A DNA stretch of 64,000 bases from Hydrogenovibrio sp. SC-1 (GTDB lineage: Bacteria; Pseudomonadota; Gammaproteobacteria; Thiomicrospirales; Thiomicrospiraceae), in contig NZ_PKGB01000007.1 of NCBI RefSeq assembly GCF_002848135.1, positions 1 through 64,000 of the forward strand, written 5' to 3'. Positions 45,429-54,963 of the stretch are shown here, in pieces. A program made the position numbers and the translations under genes. Each line of letters starts with the position of its first letter. Position 1 is the first letter of the stretch. The notes beneath the pieces are model-generated. The model saw nothing but the letters and a program-made list of their open reading frames with translations, made no database searches and was not told the DNA's origin.

Positions 45429-46219
45429 TGAAAACCCTAATGAAAACGAGTTTAGTCATGCTATTGGCTATTTATGGTAGCCTGGCATTTGCATTAACCG
45501 CTGATCAAATTGCACACAAGGTCGATCAACGTGATGATGGTGACAAAGGCACGGCTGAAATGGAAATGATCCTGATTGACCAACAAGGCCAAAAACGTAC
45601 TCGGCAGATGCAAAAATTTGAAATGGATGTGGGTGAAGATACCCATAGTGCCATTTTCTTTACTGCACCCGCCGATGTTCGCAACAGTGCATTTTTAACC
45701 TACGATTATGCCGACTCAGAAAAAGACGATGACCAATGGCTGTATTTGCCGGAATTACGCAAAACCAAACGCATTGTCAGCAGCGATAAAAGCAACTCCT
45801 TTATGGGATCAGATTTTACCTATGCGGATATGACCCAAAGAGATATTGCCGATTACCAATATCGAATCGCCAAAGAGTCAGAGGTTCGCGGGCAACCCGT
45901 GTGGATTATGGAAGCTGTTCCCAAACATCAAAGAACCATTGACGAAACTGGCTATCAAAAGTCCTATATGTTTGTGCGCAAAGATAACTTTGTAGTGGTC
46001 AGAGCCATTCATTTTCAAACCGATGGCAAAATTAAATATATGGACATCAAAAAACTGGAGCAGATTGATGGGATTTGGGTTGGCACCGAGATTAGTATGG
46101 CCACCACCAAAAATAAAGTGACCTTACATCAAACTCTTTTACGCTTTCAAAATGTGCTATTTAATCAAGCGTTTGGTGATGAAATGTTCACCGTGCGTCG
46201 TATTGAAAAAGGCTTATAA
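45428..46219 (+). CDS. LolA-like outer-membrane lipoprotein-sorting family protein
   Basis: A 263-residue periplasmic protein (signal peptide cut near A-F-A, about 19) of the COG2834-type family found with RND exporters: D-x-D-K-G-T-A-E-M-E-M near the start, F-T-A-P-A-D-V-R-N-S-A-F-L-T-Y-D, W-L-Y-L-P-E-L-R-K-T-K-R-I and S-F-M-G-S-D-F-T-Y-A-D-M. The half-barrel fold suggests it carries a hydrophobic molecule between the RND pump and the outer membrane. Confidence 0.85.
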   Translation: MKTLMKTSLVMLLAIYGSLAFALTADQIAHKVDQRDDGDKGTAEMEMILIDQQGQKRTRQMQKFEMDVGEDTHSAIFFTAPADVRNSAFLTYDYADSEKDDDQWLYLPELRKTKRIVSSDKSNSFMGSDFTYADMTQRDIADYQYRIAKESEVRGQPVWIMEAVPKHQRTIDETGYQKSYMFVRKDNFVVVRAIHFQTDGKIKYMDIKKLEQIDGIWVGTEISMATTKNKVTLHQTLLRFQNVLFNQAFGDEMFTVRRIEKGL

Positions 46220-46222
46220 CCC

Positions 46223-47674
46223 ATGAAGTTTGCGTTAAAGGGCGCTAGCGTGCTATTGATTGGTCAGCTACTAATCGCTCCAATCTATGCTCAGGCTGCT
46301 CAAACGGCCGATAACGACCTCGAAAATGCGCTGGGCGGATTTGACAACAGTCATGTCGAACCAGAGATGAATGAACTCGATCAAGCATTAGGCGGATTTG
46401 ATGCGTTAGCGACACAAAGAGCATCCACTCAAGGTTTAAAGGATGCACCCGCCGCATCAAATGATTGGCTCGTGACTGGAGAGCTATTGTTTTCAACTCA
46501 ACTGGCTTATGCGCATAAAGCCCCTAACGCCAATGAAATGGATTTTAGTGGCCTCAACCAAGCGCGACTTCAAGGTAAGCTAGCCGTAGAAAAAGACTGG
46601 GACACTTGGCAGGCTAAAATGACGCTGCAAGGCTTTTATGATCCAATTTATACCCTTAAAGGCAGAGATGATTATTCTAAAGATCAACTCGATAGGTATG
46701 AGTCTGAAATCGAATTGTTTGATACCTATCTGCAAGGTCAACTTTCTGACCAGATAGACCTTAAAGTCGGTCGCCAAATTGAAGTTTGGGGGACGTCTGA
46801 CAATATTCGTATTACCGACGTCATCAATCCATTAGATAATCGCCAACCCGGCCTAACCGATATTGAAAACCTGCGATTGCCGGTGACCATGACCAAACTC
46901 AGTTATTTTTGGGGGGATTGGGATTTTTCGCTATTAGCCATGCATGAGCAGCGCCCTCCCAAAGAAGCCGCTATTCAGGGGGAGTTTTTTCCAATACAAA
47001 ACCTGCAACTGCCCACGGCGCAATCCTATCCGGGTATCTCAACGGAATCCAGTTGGCAAACCACATTCGGTGCAGCAGTGGAAGGGCGGTTCAGTGGCTG
47101 GGATTTATCACTCTACGCCGCCGAAGTGCAAGACAGTCGTTGGCACTTTACCGATAACAAACAACAGCGCGAATACGGCAATATTCAAATGACCGGATTC
47201 GCAACCAATGTAGTGGTGCAAGACTGGTTGCTCAAAACCGAAATGGCGCTGATTCAAAACTTGCAATACAACACCGTGAGTCAACGAAAAAACCGAATTG
47301 ATGCCCTAATCGGGTTTGAATATTTAAGCATTCCCGATTGGAGTTTTTCACTGGAAATTGCCGACCGTTGGATTCAAGACTATGACTCCGCCATGCAGAC
47401 GTTTCCCGATATGGTCAAACAGCATAACTGGCAAACGGCGTTTCGTGCGTCGCGCGATTTTAATCATGACCTAGCCAAACTCACCTACTTAATAACGCTG
47501 TTTGGCAATGAAGGACAAGAAGGTGGGTTCCACCGAATTTGGCTAGACTATGACCTAACCGATGCCCATAAAATCAGCGTCGGCGCCATTGACTATTTAG
47601 GCGGAGATCATTTGATGTGGGATTTAATCAAAAACAATGACCGCCTATTCGCCGAAATCAGCTTTCAAATGTAA
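46223..47674 (+). CDS. DUF1302-like outer-membrane barrel protein of the RND operon
   Basis: A 483-residue protein with signal peptide (cut near A-Q-A-A-Q, about 26), an acidic N-terminal segment carrying two copies of an L-x-x-A-L-G-G-F-D motif (residues 33-41 and 52-60), then strands of an outer-membrane barrel ending S-F-Q-M. G-R-Q-I-E-V-W-G near residue 185 is typical of DUF1302-type barrels paired with MMPL/LolA genes. It starts 3 bp after the LolA-like stop. It probably completes a trans-envelope export route. Confidence 0.8.
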   Translation: MKFALKGASVLLIGQLLIAPIYAQAAQTADNDLENALGGFDNSHVEPEMNELDQALGGFDALATQRASTQGLKDAPAASNDWLVTGELLFSTQLAYAHKAPNANEMDFSGLNQARLQGKLAVEKDWDTWQAKMTLQGFYDPIYTLKGRDDYSKDQLDRYESEIELFDTYLQGQLSDQIDLKVGRQIEVWGTSDNIRITDVINPLDNRQPGLTDIENLRLPVTMTKLSYFWGDWDFSLLAMHEQRPPKEAAIQGEFFPIQNLQLPTAQSYPGISTESSWQTTFGAAVEGRFSGWDLSLYAAEVQDSRWHFTDNKQQREYGNIQMTGFATNVVVQDWLLKTEMALIQNLQYNTVSQRKNRIDALIGFEYLSIPDWSFSLEIADRWIQDYDSAMQTFPDMVKQHNWQTAFRASRDFNHDLAKLTYLITLFGNEGQEGGFHRIWLDYDLTDAHKISVGAIDYLGGDHLMWDLIKNNDRLFAEISFQM

Positions 47675-47830
47675 GAACAGGTAGTACGCTACACTTTAAA
47701 ACGGCATTAACATCACAACTAGTGCTTTTTGCATGATCGCCATTTAACTCTTCATATTGGATGAGGCTTTAACTAGCATAAATCTAACAGTAGCGTTAAC
47801 ATTAACCCTTATTTTAAATCTGGATTATTC

Positions 47831-50572
47831 ATGGCTCTTTCCATCCGCGATATGCGCACCAACGCACATAGGTTTGTTCAAACCTATTCCGAAGCTCAAA
47901 AAGAAAACGCTGAATCGCAAAGTTTTCTCAACGATTTTTTTGCAATCTTTGGTATACCGCGCCGCCGTGTTGCCAGTTTTGAACGTCCAGTTAAAGTGGA
48001 TGAAAAAGGCACCAAACGCATCGACTTATTTTGGCCAGGCGTATTACTGGTTGAAATGAAATCCCAAGGCCAAAACCTAGAAAGCGCCTACCAACAAGGC
48101 ATGGGTTATTTTAGAGGTCTAAAAGATGAAGAACTGCCACGTTATGTCATGGTTTGTGACCTCAACACCTTCAAACTTTACGATTTGGATCAAAAACACG
48201 ACTACACCATTCAACTAGCCGACCTAGTCGATAACCTCGACTTATTCAGTTTTATGCTCGGCAAAGAAAAGCAAGACATCACCGAGTACGAACTTAACGA
48301 ACGTGCCGCTCTATTACTCGGACAATTGCATGACTCACTCGAAAAAAGCGGCTATGTCGGCCATGACTTACAAGTCTTTATGGTGCGCATCCTGTTCTGT
48401 ATGTTTGCCGAAGACACGGGTGTGTTTAATCCTCGCCAGTTTATTCACTATCTACTGCGTTTTACCGCAGACACTGGCAACGACACCGAAATGCATCTGC
48501 AAAAAATCTTTCAGGTCTTGGACAAGCCCGATGATCAGCGCAATAAAAACCTGCCAGATGAACAAGCCGCTTTCCCTTATGTAAACGGTCACCTATTTCG
48601 CGAACGTATCGACATGCCCAGTTTTGATGCCGAAATGCGCACCCAGCTGATTGAGTGCTGTTATTTCAATTGGAAAGACATCAGTCCGGCAGTATTCGGC
48701 AGTTTGTTTCAATCGATTATGGATAAGCAAGCCCGTCGAAACCTTGGCGCGCACTACACCAGCGAATAAAATATTTTCAAGGTGATTGAACCGCTTTTCC
48801 TTACCGATTTAAAAAACGAACTCGATGATATTCTCAAGCTCAAACAACAGAAAAAACGCAATGATCGTCTGATTGAATTTTCTAATAAATTACGTTCACT
48901 CAATTTTCTCGATCCAGCTTGCGGGTGCGGCAATTTCTTGATTATTACTTATCGCGAACTGCGCCGCTTAGAACTCAAAGTGTTACACGCACAACACGGC
49001 GGTTCCATGGCCTTAGGGCTAGAAATCCAACCCAGCATACCTCTGAATAACTTTTATGGCATTGAAATAGACGAATGGCCGACACGCATTGCCGAAGTGG
49101 CGATGTGGTTGACCCAACACCAAATGAATGTCGAATTCGCCAAAACCTTTGGCGAAGAACCCGATTTACTCCCACTCAAAGAACACGCCAATATTCATCA
49201 TGCGAATGCGTTGGAACTGGATTGGTCGCAGGTGGTTGAACCACAAAACCTCAATTACATTATTGGCAATCCGCCGTTTGTGGGTAAAAACTTCCGCAAC
49301 AAGACTCAAGAAGCCAGCCAGCAACAGGTGTTTTTACCAGAGGTTAAAAGCTGGAAGTCACTCGATTTTGTCGCTGGTTGGTTTTACAAGGCCGCTAAAT
49401 TTACAAATAACACAACAATTCAAACTGCCTTTGTTTCGACCAATTCCATTTGCATGGGCGAACAAACGGGCGTGTTATGGCAACCCATGTTAGACATGGG
49501 TATTAAAATCAATTTTGCGCACCGCACTTTTGCTTGGGATAACGATGCCAAAGGCAAAGCGTCGGTACATTGCATTATTGTTGGTTTTGCCCATTTTGAC
49601 CGTTCTGAAAAATGGCTTTATGACTATCCTGACATAAAGGGGGCGCCAAATCGCTTAACCGTAGAGAACGTTAATCCTTATTTGGTGGATGCGCCTAATG
49701 CAGTTGTGCTCGGACGAAGCAAGCCATTAGTCGATGTAAGCCCGATGGTGTATGGCAACAAACCTGTAGATGGCGGATTTTTGTTTTTAACTCCTGACGA
49801 AAAAAATGACTTATTGGCTAAACAACCAGGCCTGCTGCAATGGATAAAACCGATTCTGGGTTCACAAGAGTTTTTAAATAATGGCGAACGTTATTGTTTA
49901 TGGTTTGCCAATGCCAGCACCAAAGAACTACGTGATTTAATGCAAATCCCTGAAGTTAAGCAACGTATTGATGGTGTTAAGAAAATGCGTTTAGCCAGTA
50001 CCAAAGCAAAAACCCAACAGTCAGCTGAAATACCTTGGTTATTTGATGAAGTTCGCCAGCCAACTGATGGAACCTATATTCTTCTGCCAAGAGTTTCATC
50101 TGAACGTCGTTCTTATGTGCCAATGGGTTTTTTTGATCAAGACACCATCTGCAGTGATGCAAACCAAATGATTCCCAATGCCACACTTTATGAATTTGGA
50201 ATTTTAACTAGCCAGATACATATGGACTGGATGCGCACTGTCGCAGGACGCTTAAAAAGCGATTATCGTTATTCAGCTAAACTGGTGTACAACAATTTCC
50301 CTTGGCCGCAAACTAACGACCAACAAAAAGAGCAAATCGAAAAGCTGGCACAAGCGATACTGGATGCGCGCCAAGCAGAATTTGACAAAGACTCCAATAC
50401 CAGTCGTGCCGACTTATACGATCCTGATTTGATGCCGTCTGCTTTACGAAAAGCTCATAAAGCGCTGGATAAAGCTGTCGATAAACTCTACAACCCCAAA
50501 GGCTTCAAAACCCCACTGGATCGGGTAAAACATCTATTCGAGCTTTACCAACAACTGGTCAAGCAGGCGTAA
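47831..50572 (+). pseudogene. MmeI-like single-chain restriction-modification enzyme interrupted by one in-frame stop
   Basis: Two ORFs in the same frame (47831-48769 and 48782-50572) together encode about 913 residues of a Type IIL/IIG enzyme. The N-terminal nuclease has D-L-F-W-P-G-V-L-L-V-E-M-K (a D...E-x-K site), followed by a helical spacer. The adenine methyltransferase has F-L-D-P-A-C-G-C-G-N-F-L and I-I-G-N-P-P-F-V-G, and a target-recognition domain follows with P-R-V-S-S-E-R-R-S-Y-V-P-M-G-F. The break is a TAA at 48767-48769 inside the conserved G-A-H-Y-T-S-E-[K]-N-I motif. One base change from AAA (Lys) explains it, and the frame is otherwise intact. The downstream half could reinitiate at GTG 48782, but would lack the nuclease. 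Confidence 0.85.
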
Positions 50573-50888
50573 AGACATAACTCAAAATGAGAAGTGATTG
50601 ATTTCAGAGTAAGATCAAGTTAATTTGACCAGGCCTGGTTGGTTTTCATGTCAAAAGCGGTTCTTCTGTCAAGACGAATCGTCTATTAAAGTCACCTATT
50701 AAGTGTTCCATATACGAATGGAATGCTGAATGTATCGCATTTTTAATTATTAGAGAACCATAAACGTCAGTAATTTTTTAATTGTTAGGAATATCGCAGG
50801 TTCAATTAAACTAATAAAGCGAAAATTAATTATATAAGTTGTTGTTATTTATTAAAATGATGTTTCCATATTTTTGAGGTAATCCAGG
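50573..50888. other. 316-bp AT-rich intergenic region
   Basis: No gene seen. It holds one CAGGCCTGG repeat (50630-50637, with T-rich flanks on both sides) shortly after the restriction gene, then AT-rich sequence leading to the DUF4386 gene, whose ribosome-binding site is GAGGTAA. Confidence 0.5.
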
Positions 50889-51518
50889 ATGAATACCACG
50901 TTAAATGCTAGAACACTTTCATTAATTGGCGGTGTCAGTTACTTTATTATTTTCTTCGCAGCCATCTTTGCGAATTTCTTTGTGATCGAATCTCTGTTGA
51001 ATGACCCAGTGAATACGGTTGTTGAAAATGGAACTTTTGCTCGCGCGGGCATTTTGGCGTTTATGATTACGGTCGTCTTCGATGTGGTTGTGGCTTGGGT
51101 GCTTTATGAGTTATTTAAATCGCATCCTTTGTCTGGGTTGAGTGCGTTATTTAGAATGATGCATGCGGCCATTATGGGGGCGGCGATTTTTGCATTGCCA
51201 ATGGCGTTAGCGGCGACTGAGAGTGCAGAAATTCTCAGGCAGGTTGATATTTTTAATACGATTTGGCTGATCGGGTTGTTCTTTTTTGGCGTTCATCTGA
51301 TTCTGTTGGGCAATATTATTGGCAGACCTAAAATCATTGCAATATTTCTCGTGATTGCGGGGGTGATGTATATGGTGGATACGGCTGCGCATTTTATGAT
51401 GCCGAACTATGATGATTATGCTTCTATATTCTTGGCGTTGGTTGCGATTCCGAGTATTTTCGGCGAAATGTCTTTTGCGGTCTGGCTGTTGATAAAAGGC
51501 GGTAAGGAGTCTTCTTAA
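50889..51518 (+). CDS. DUF4386 family membrane protein
   Basis: A 209-residue protein with about six membrane helices. The pattern (L-I-G-G-V-S-Y-F-I-I-F at the start, F-F-G-V-H-L-I-L-L-G near the middle, G-V-M-Y-M-V-D-T-A-A) fits the DUF4386 family of unknown function. It lies alone, 205 bp before the hydrogenase operon; an inverted repeat follows its stop. No evidence ties it to hydrogen metabolism. Confidence 0.8.
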   Translation: MNTTLNARTLSLIGGVSYFIIFFAAIFANFFVIESLLNDPVNTVVENGTFARAGILAFMITVVFDVVVAWVLYELFKSHPLSGLSALFRMMHAAIMGAAIFALPMALAATESAEILRQVDIFNTIWLIGLFFFGVHLILLGNIIGRPKIIAIFLVIAGVMYMVDTAAHFMMPNYDDYASIFLALVAIPSIFGEMSFAVWLLIKGGKESS

Positions 51519-51531
51519 ATCGTTAAATCTT

Positions 51532-51571
51532 TGGCACTTTAATTGCGCTTAATGTGGGCGATAAAGTGCCA
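51532..51571 (+). promoter_or_regulatory. Inverted repeat containing a sigma-54-like promoter upstream of hypB
   Basis: TGGCAC-TTTAA-TTGC (51532-51546) has the GG/GC spacing of a -24/-12 sigma-54 promoter. The same bases form the left arm of a perfect 10-bp inverted repeat (TGGCACTTTA, 51532-51541; TAAAGTGCCA, 51562-51571). The repeat could instead be a weak terminator for the DUF4386 gene or an operator; no T-tract follows. Confidence 0.45.
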
Positions 51572-51595
51572 GTTCCCATTGTCAAAATATGTCAC

Positions 51596-51623
51596 TTGAT
51601 TCACTTCATCAAAATGCTACACT
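51596..51623 (+). promoter_or_regulatory. Alternative sigma-70-like promoter of the hydrogenase operon
   Basis: TTGATT (51596-51601) and TACACT (51618-51623) are separated by 16 bases. A small hairpin ATGCGC-TTTTCTA-GCGCAT at 51633-51651 would lie near the 5' end of such a transcript. Recognised by eye only. Confidence 0.35.
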
Positions 51624-51723
51624 AAACGAGTTATGCGCTTTTCTAGCGCATTAATCGGCACTTCAATGTATAGTCGTAGACACACAAATCAAATAGAGTT
51701 TTAAACACATAAAGGAATGTTGC

Positions 51724-52476
51724 ATGTGTGAAGATTGTGGTTGTTCTTTAACCGATCGCGAGGCGCTGTCGCCACAAACCCCGTTTCATCCTGTTCATGA
51801 TAATCCGCAATTGAATGATGCCAATACGGTGGCGGTGATTCAGAATATCTTACATAAGAATGACCATGAAGCCGATCATAACCGCGCCCATTTTGAGAAG
51901 GAAGGGGTGTTGGCCATTAATTTAATGAGTAGCCCAGGCAGTGGTAAAACCAGTTTGCTTGAAAGCTTAGCGACGTTTTCTGAAAGGCCTTTTGAGTTTG
52001 GGGTGATTGAAGGCGATTTGGAAACGGCGCGAGATGCGGATCGTTTGAAGGCGAAGGGCATAGAGGCGTTTCAAATTCAAACGGGCACAGCCTGTCATCT
52101 GGATGCGTTTATGGTGCATAAGGGCTTGCACCACATGCCGTTAGCGAACTTGGATGTATGCTTTGTTGAGAATGTCGGCAATTTGGTGTGTCCGGCCAGT
52201 TATGATGTGGGAACCCATTTGAATGTGGTCTTGCTGTCGGTACCGGAAGGCGATGACAAGATTGAGAAGTATCCGGTGATGTTTCATAAGGCGGATTTGG
52301 TGATTTTGACAAAGGTGGATTTATTGCCACACTTTGATTTTGATGTGGCCGCGGCCAAGGCAATGGCCAGACGTTTGAAGCCGAATGTGGATATTTTGGA
52401 ATGGTCTCATCGAGATGAAGAGGCAACGAAACGCTTGGTAGATTGGATTGAGTTTAAACGAAAAATGCGCGGATAA
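51724..52476 (+). CDS. hypB: Hydrogenase nickel-incorporation GTPase HypB
   Basis: A 250-residue SIMIBI GTPase inserting nickel into the hydrogenase large subunit. It has an N-terminal metal-binding C-E-D-C-G-C, P-loop S-S-P-G-S-G-K-T-S-L-L-E, E-G-D-L-E-T-A-R-D-A, C-H-L-D-A metal-site residues and a guanine-specificity region L-T-K-V-D-L-L. The His stretch of some HypBs is absent, so there is little nickel storage. It is the first gene of the operon, with AAAGGA before the ATG. Confidence 0.95.
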   Translation: MCEDCGCSLTDREALSPQTPFHPVHDNPQLNDANTVAVIQNILHKNDHEADHNRAHFEKEGVLAINLMSSPGSGKTSLLESLATFSERPFEFGVIEGDLETARDADRLKAKGIEAFQIQTGTACHLDAFMVHKGLHHMPLANLDVCFVENVGNLVCPASYDVGTHLNVVLLSVPEGDDKIEKYPVMFHKADLVILTKVDLLPHFDFDVAAAKAMARRLKPNVDILEWSHRDEEATKRLVDWIEFKRKMRG

Positions 52477-52510
52477 TCAGAGCGTGTCGATCCCTTGGGA
52501 GGGGTAACAA

Positions 52511-52756
52511 ATGTGTTTGTCGGTTCCATCAAAAGTCGTTGAAATTCATGCGGGCGACGCGGCGACTGTCGAGACGATGGGTGTGCAGCGCCAAGTTAGT
52601 TTGGCGTTGATGCCGGAAGCCGTTGAATTGGGCGATTATGTGTTGATTCATGTCGGTTTTGCGATGAATAAAATTGATGAAGCCGATGCGTTGGAAAGTT
52701 TGGCCTTGTATCAAGAGATGATCGCTTTAATGGATGCACCGCATGAGTCAAACTAA
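52511..52756 (+). CDS. hypC: Hydrogenase maturation chaperone HypC
   Basis: An 81-residue OB-fold chaperone starting M-C-L-S-V-P, whose Cys2 binds the Fe(CN)2CO unit together with HypD and delivers it to the large-subunit precursor. G-D-Y-V-L-I-H-V-G-F-A-M is the family core. GGGAGGGG precedes the ATG. The 3' end overlaps hypD. Confidence 0.95.
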   Translation: MCLSVPSKVVEIHAGDAATVETMGVQRQVSLALMPEAVELGDYVLIHVGFAMNKIDEADALESLALYQEMIALMDAPHESN

Positions 52757-53915
52757 GGGGCACACTTTAGCATTGCAGCAATTGTATCAAGGGTTTCGTG
52801 ATCCGCAGACCATGCATGCTTTGGCGCAACAAATTGCCGAAAAGGCGAAACAGTTGTCGTGCCCCTTGCGGGTGATGGAGGTGTGCGGCGGGCATACGCA
52901 TACCGTTATGAAATATGGGTTGAAGTCACTTTTACCAGAGCAGATTGAGTTTATTCATGGCCCGGGGTGTCCTGTGTGCATTATGCCTAAGGAGCGAATT
53001 GATCAGGCAATTGCGTTAGCGAAAATGGATAACACCATTTTGCTGACGTTGGGCGATATGATTCGGGTGCCAGGGTCTAAAACGTCTTTGGCAAAAGTGC
53101 GCGCAAAAGGGCATGATGTGCGAGCGCTTTACACGCCAATGGATGCCATTCAAATTGCCCAGCAGAACCCAGATAAACAGGTTATTTTCTTTGCGATTGG
53201 GTTTGAAACTACCACGCCGATGACCGCGGCAGTATTGCAACAGGCGCAGCAACTGAGGCTGACCAATTTATTTTTTCATATAAATCATGTTTTGGTACCG
53301 CCTGCGGTGTCGGCTTTGCTGGGTGATGACGATTGTCGGATTGGGGCACTGATTGGGCCTTCTCATGTGAGTGTGATTGCGGGTGCCAAAATTTATCAAC
53401 CGTTGGTGGATAGCTATGGGTTACCCATAGTGGTGAGTGGCTTTGAACCGGTGGATGTGATGCAAAGTTTATTAATGATTGTTGAGCAGGTTTTGGAGAA
53501 CAAGCCGCACTTGCAGATTCAATATAGCCGAGCGGTTAATTGGGAAGGCAATCTAAAAGCACAGCAATTGATTGAACAGTTTTTAGTACCAAGAGCGACG
53601 TTTCGCTGGCGAGGGCTGGGAGAGATTCCCAACAGTGCACTGCAATTGCGACCTGAGTTTGCACAGTGGGATACGGAACAGGTCTTTGCCGATCATTTGT
53701 CTAACGAGGCTTTGGACGATCATAAATTGTGTATTTGTGGTGATATTCTGCGCGGTATTGCCCAGCCGAAAGACTGCCGGGTTTTTGGTAAAGGCTGTGA
53801 CCCGCAACGACCATTGGGTAGTTGTATGGTGTCTAGTGAAGGGGCTTGCCATGCTTATTATCGCTATGCGAATGTACCGAAGATGCCTAGCCGCGCACAA
53901 GAGATATCAAGATGA
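52743..53915 (+). CDS. hypD: Hydrogenase maturation scaffold HypD
   Basis: A 390-residue [4Fe-4S] protein on which the Fe(CN)2CO group is assembled. Conserved blocks seen: M-E-V-C-G-G-H-T-H, G-P-G-C-P-V-C, G-F-E-T-T-T-P and the C-terminal cysteine set C-I-C-G-D-I-L-R-G and C-T-/C-x-P-L-G-S-C-M. The start at 52743 is preferred; an in-frame ATG nine bases upstream is possible. Overlaps both neighbours. Confidence 0.95.
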   Translation: MSQTKGHTLALQQLYQGFRDPQTMHALAQQIAEKAKQLSCPLRVMEVCGGHTHTVMKYGLKSLLPEQIEFIHGPGCPVCIMPKERIDQAIALAKMDNTILLTLGDMIRVPGSKTSLAKVRAKGHDVRALYTPMDAIQIAQQNPDKQVIFFAIGFETTTPMTAAVLQQAQQLRLTNLFFHINHVLVPPAVSALLGDDDCRIGALIGPSHVSVIAGAKIYQPLVDSYGLPIVVSGFEPVDVMQSLLMIVEQVLENKPHLQIQYSRAVNWEGNLKAQQLIEQFLVPRATFRWRGLGEIPNSALQLRPEFAQWDTEQVFADHLSNEALDDHKLCICGDILRGIAQPKDCRVFGKGCDPQRPLGSCMVSSEGACHAYYRYANVPKMPSRAQEISR

Positions 53916-54940
53916 ATAAAGGTCATATTAGTTTGAGCCATGGCGGTGGCGGTGTTGAGACGCAACAGCTGATACAACAATTGTTTTATGCGCACTTTGA
54001 TAATGAGTTATTAAGGCAAGCAGAAGATGCCGCCGTTTTTGAAGCCAATGGTGCCTTAGCGTTTACCACTGACAGCTTTACGGTGAGCCCGATTTTTTTT
54101 AAAGGCGGGGATATTGGCAAGTTGGCGGTGGCGGGCACGGTGAATGATTTGGCGATGATGGCGGCCAAGCCTTTATATTTAAGTTGTGCCTTTATGATTG
54201 AGGAAGGGTTGCCTTTTCAGTCTTTAGAACGGATTGTCAGCAGTATGGCGCTGGAACTCAAAAAGACGGGCGCAAAGGTAGTTTGTGGCGATACCAAAGT
54301 GGTGCCCAAAGGGGCGGTCGACCAACTGTTTATTAATACCTCAGGGATTGGGGAATTAATGTCTGATCAAATTAGACCGTCTGCGCAAGGGTTGCAACCT
54401 GGGGATGTGATATTGGTTTCAGGGGATATTGGTCGTCATGGTGCGGTCATTTTGGCAGAGCGAGAAACCTTACAGCTACAAGCCCCCATTGAAAGTGATT
54501 GCAATAGTGTTTGGCCGGCGGTCGCTGCTTTATTGGCGGCGGGTATTCCGCTTCATGCGCTGCGCGATGCAACACGCGGTGGTTTGGCCGCGGTGTTGAA
54601 TGAATGGGCGCAGGCATCAGCGGTATCGATTGACGTCCAAGAGGCGAAATTGCCGATTTCGGAATCGGTTCAAGGCATTTGTGAACTGCTGGGATTTGAA
54701 GCGTTTGATTTTGCCAATGAGGGGACATTTGTTTTAAGTGTCCCTGCCGAGGTGGCGGATGAGGCGTTGGCGATATTGCATCAATTTGCGTTCTGTAAAA
54801 ATGCAGCTATGATTGGTGAGGTGCTGGAATTCCAACCATACCCAAAGGGCACGACGGGCCTGGTCATTTTAACCAGTCCTTGGGGCGCTCAACGGGTATT
54901 AGAGCCGCCTCAAGGTGAACTTCTGCCTCGGATTTGTTAG
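53912..54940 (+). CDS. hypE: Carbamoyl dehydratase HypE
   Basis: A 342-residue ATP-dependent enzyme that dehydrates a carbamoyl group on its C-terminal cysteine to form the cyanide ligand. S-H-G-G-G-G at the N-terminus, D-S-F-T-V-S-P, G-T-V-N-D-L-A, D-A-T-R-G-G-L, and the essential P-R-I-C terminus are intact. Overlaps hypD by 4 bp. A GGGCCTGGTCATTTT variant of the repeat lies at about 54855. Confidence 0.96.
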   Translation: MNKGHISLSHGGGGVETQQLIQQLFYAHFDNELLRQAEDAAVFEANGALAFTTDSFTVSPIFFKGGDIGKLAVAGTVNDLAMMAAKPLYLSCAFMIEEGLPFQSLERIVSSMALELKKTGAKVVCGDTKVVPKGAVDQLFINTSGIGELMSDQIRPSAQGLQPGDVILVSGDIGRHGAVILAERETLQLQAPIESDCNSVWPAVAALLAAGIPLHALRDATRGGLAAVLNEWAQASAVSIDVQEAKLPISESVQGICELLGFEAFDFANEGTFVLSVPAEVADEALAILHQFAFCKNAAMIGEVLEFQPYPKGTTGLVILTSPWGAQRVLEPPQGELLPRIC

Positions 54941-54963
54941 GGTGGAAACTCAGGTGAATATGA

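Noticed and set aside
47757-48059. 100-codon plus-strand ORF overlapping the start of the restriction gene
   Set aside because: It runs out of frame over the conserved MmeI-like N-terminus (A-L-S-I-R-D onward), which is clearly the coding frame.
48782-50572. The downstream half of the restriction gene as an independent methyltransferase gene
   Set aside because: It is in the same frame as the upstream half, only one stop codon separates them, and its GTG has no convincing ribosome-binding site, so a broken single gene is simpler.
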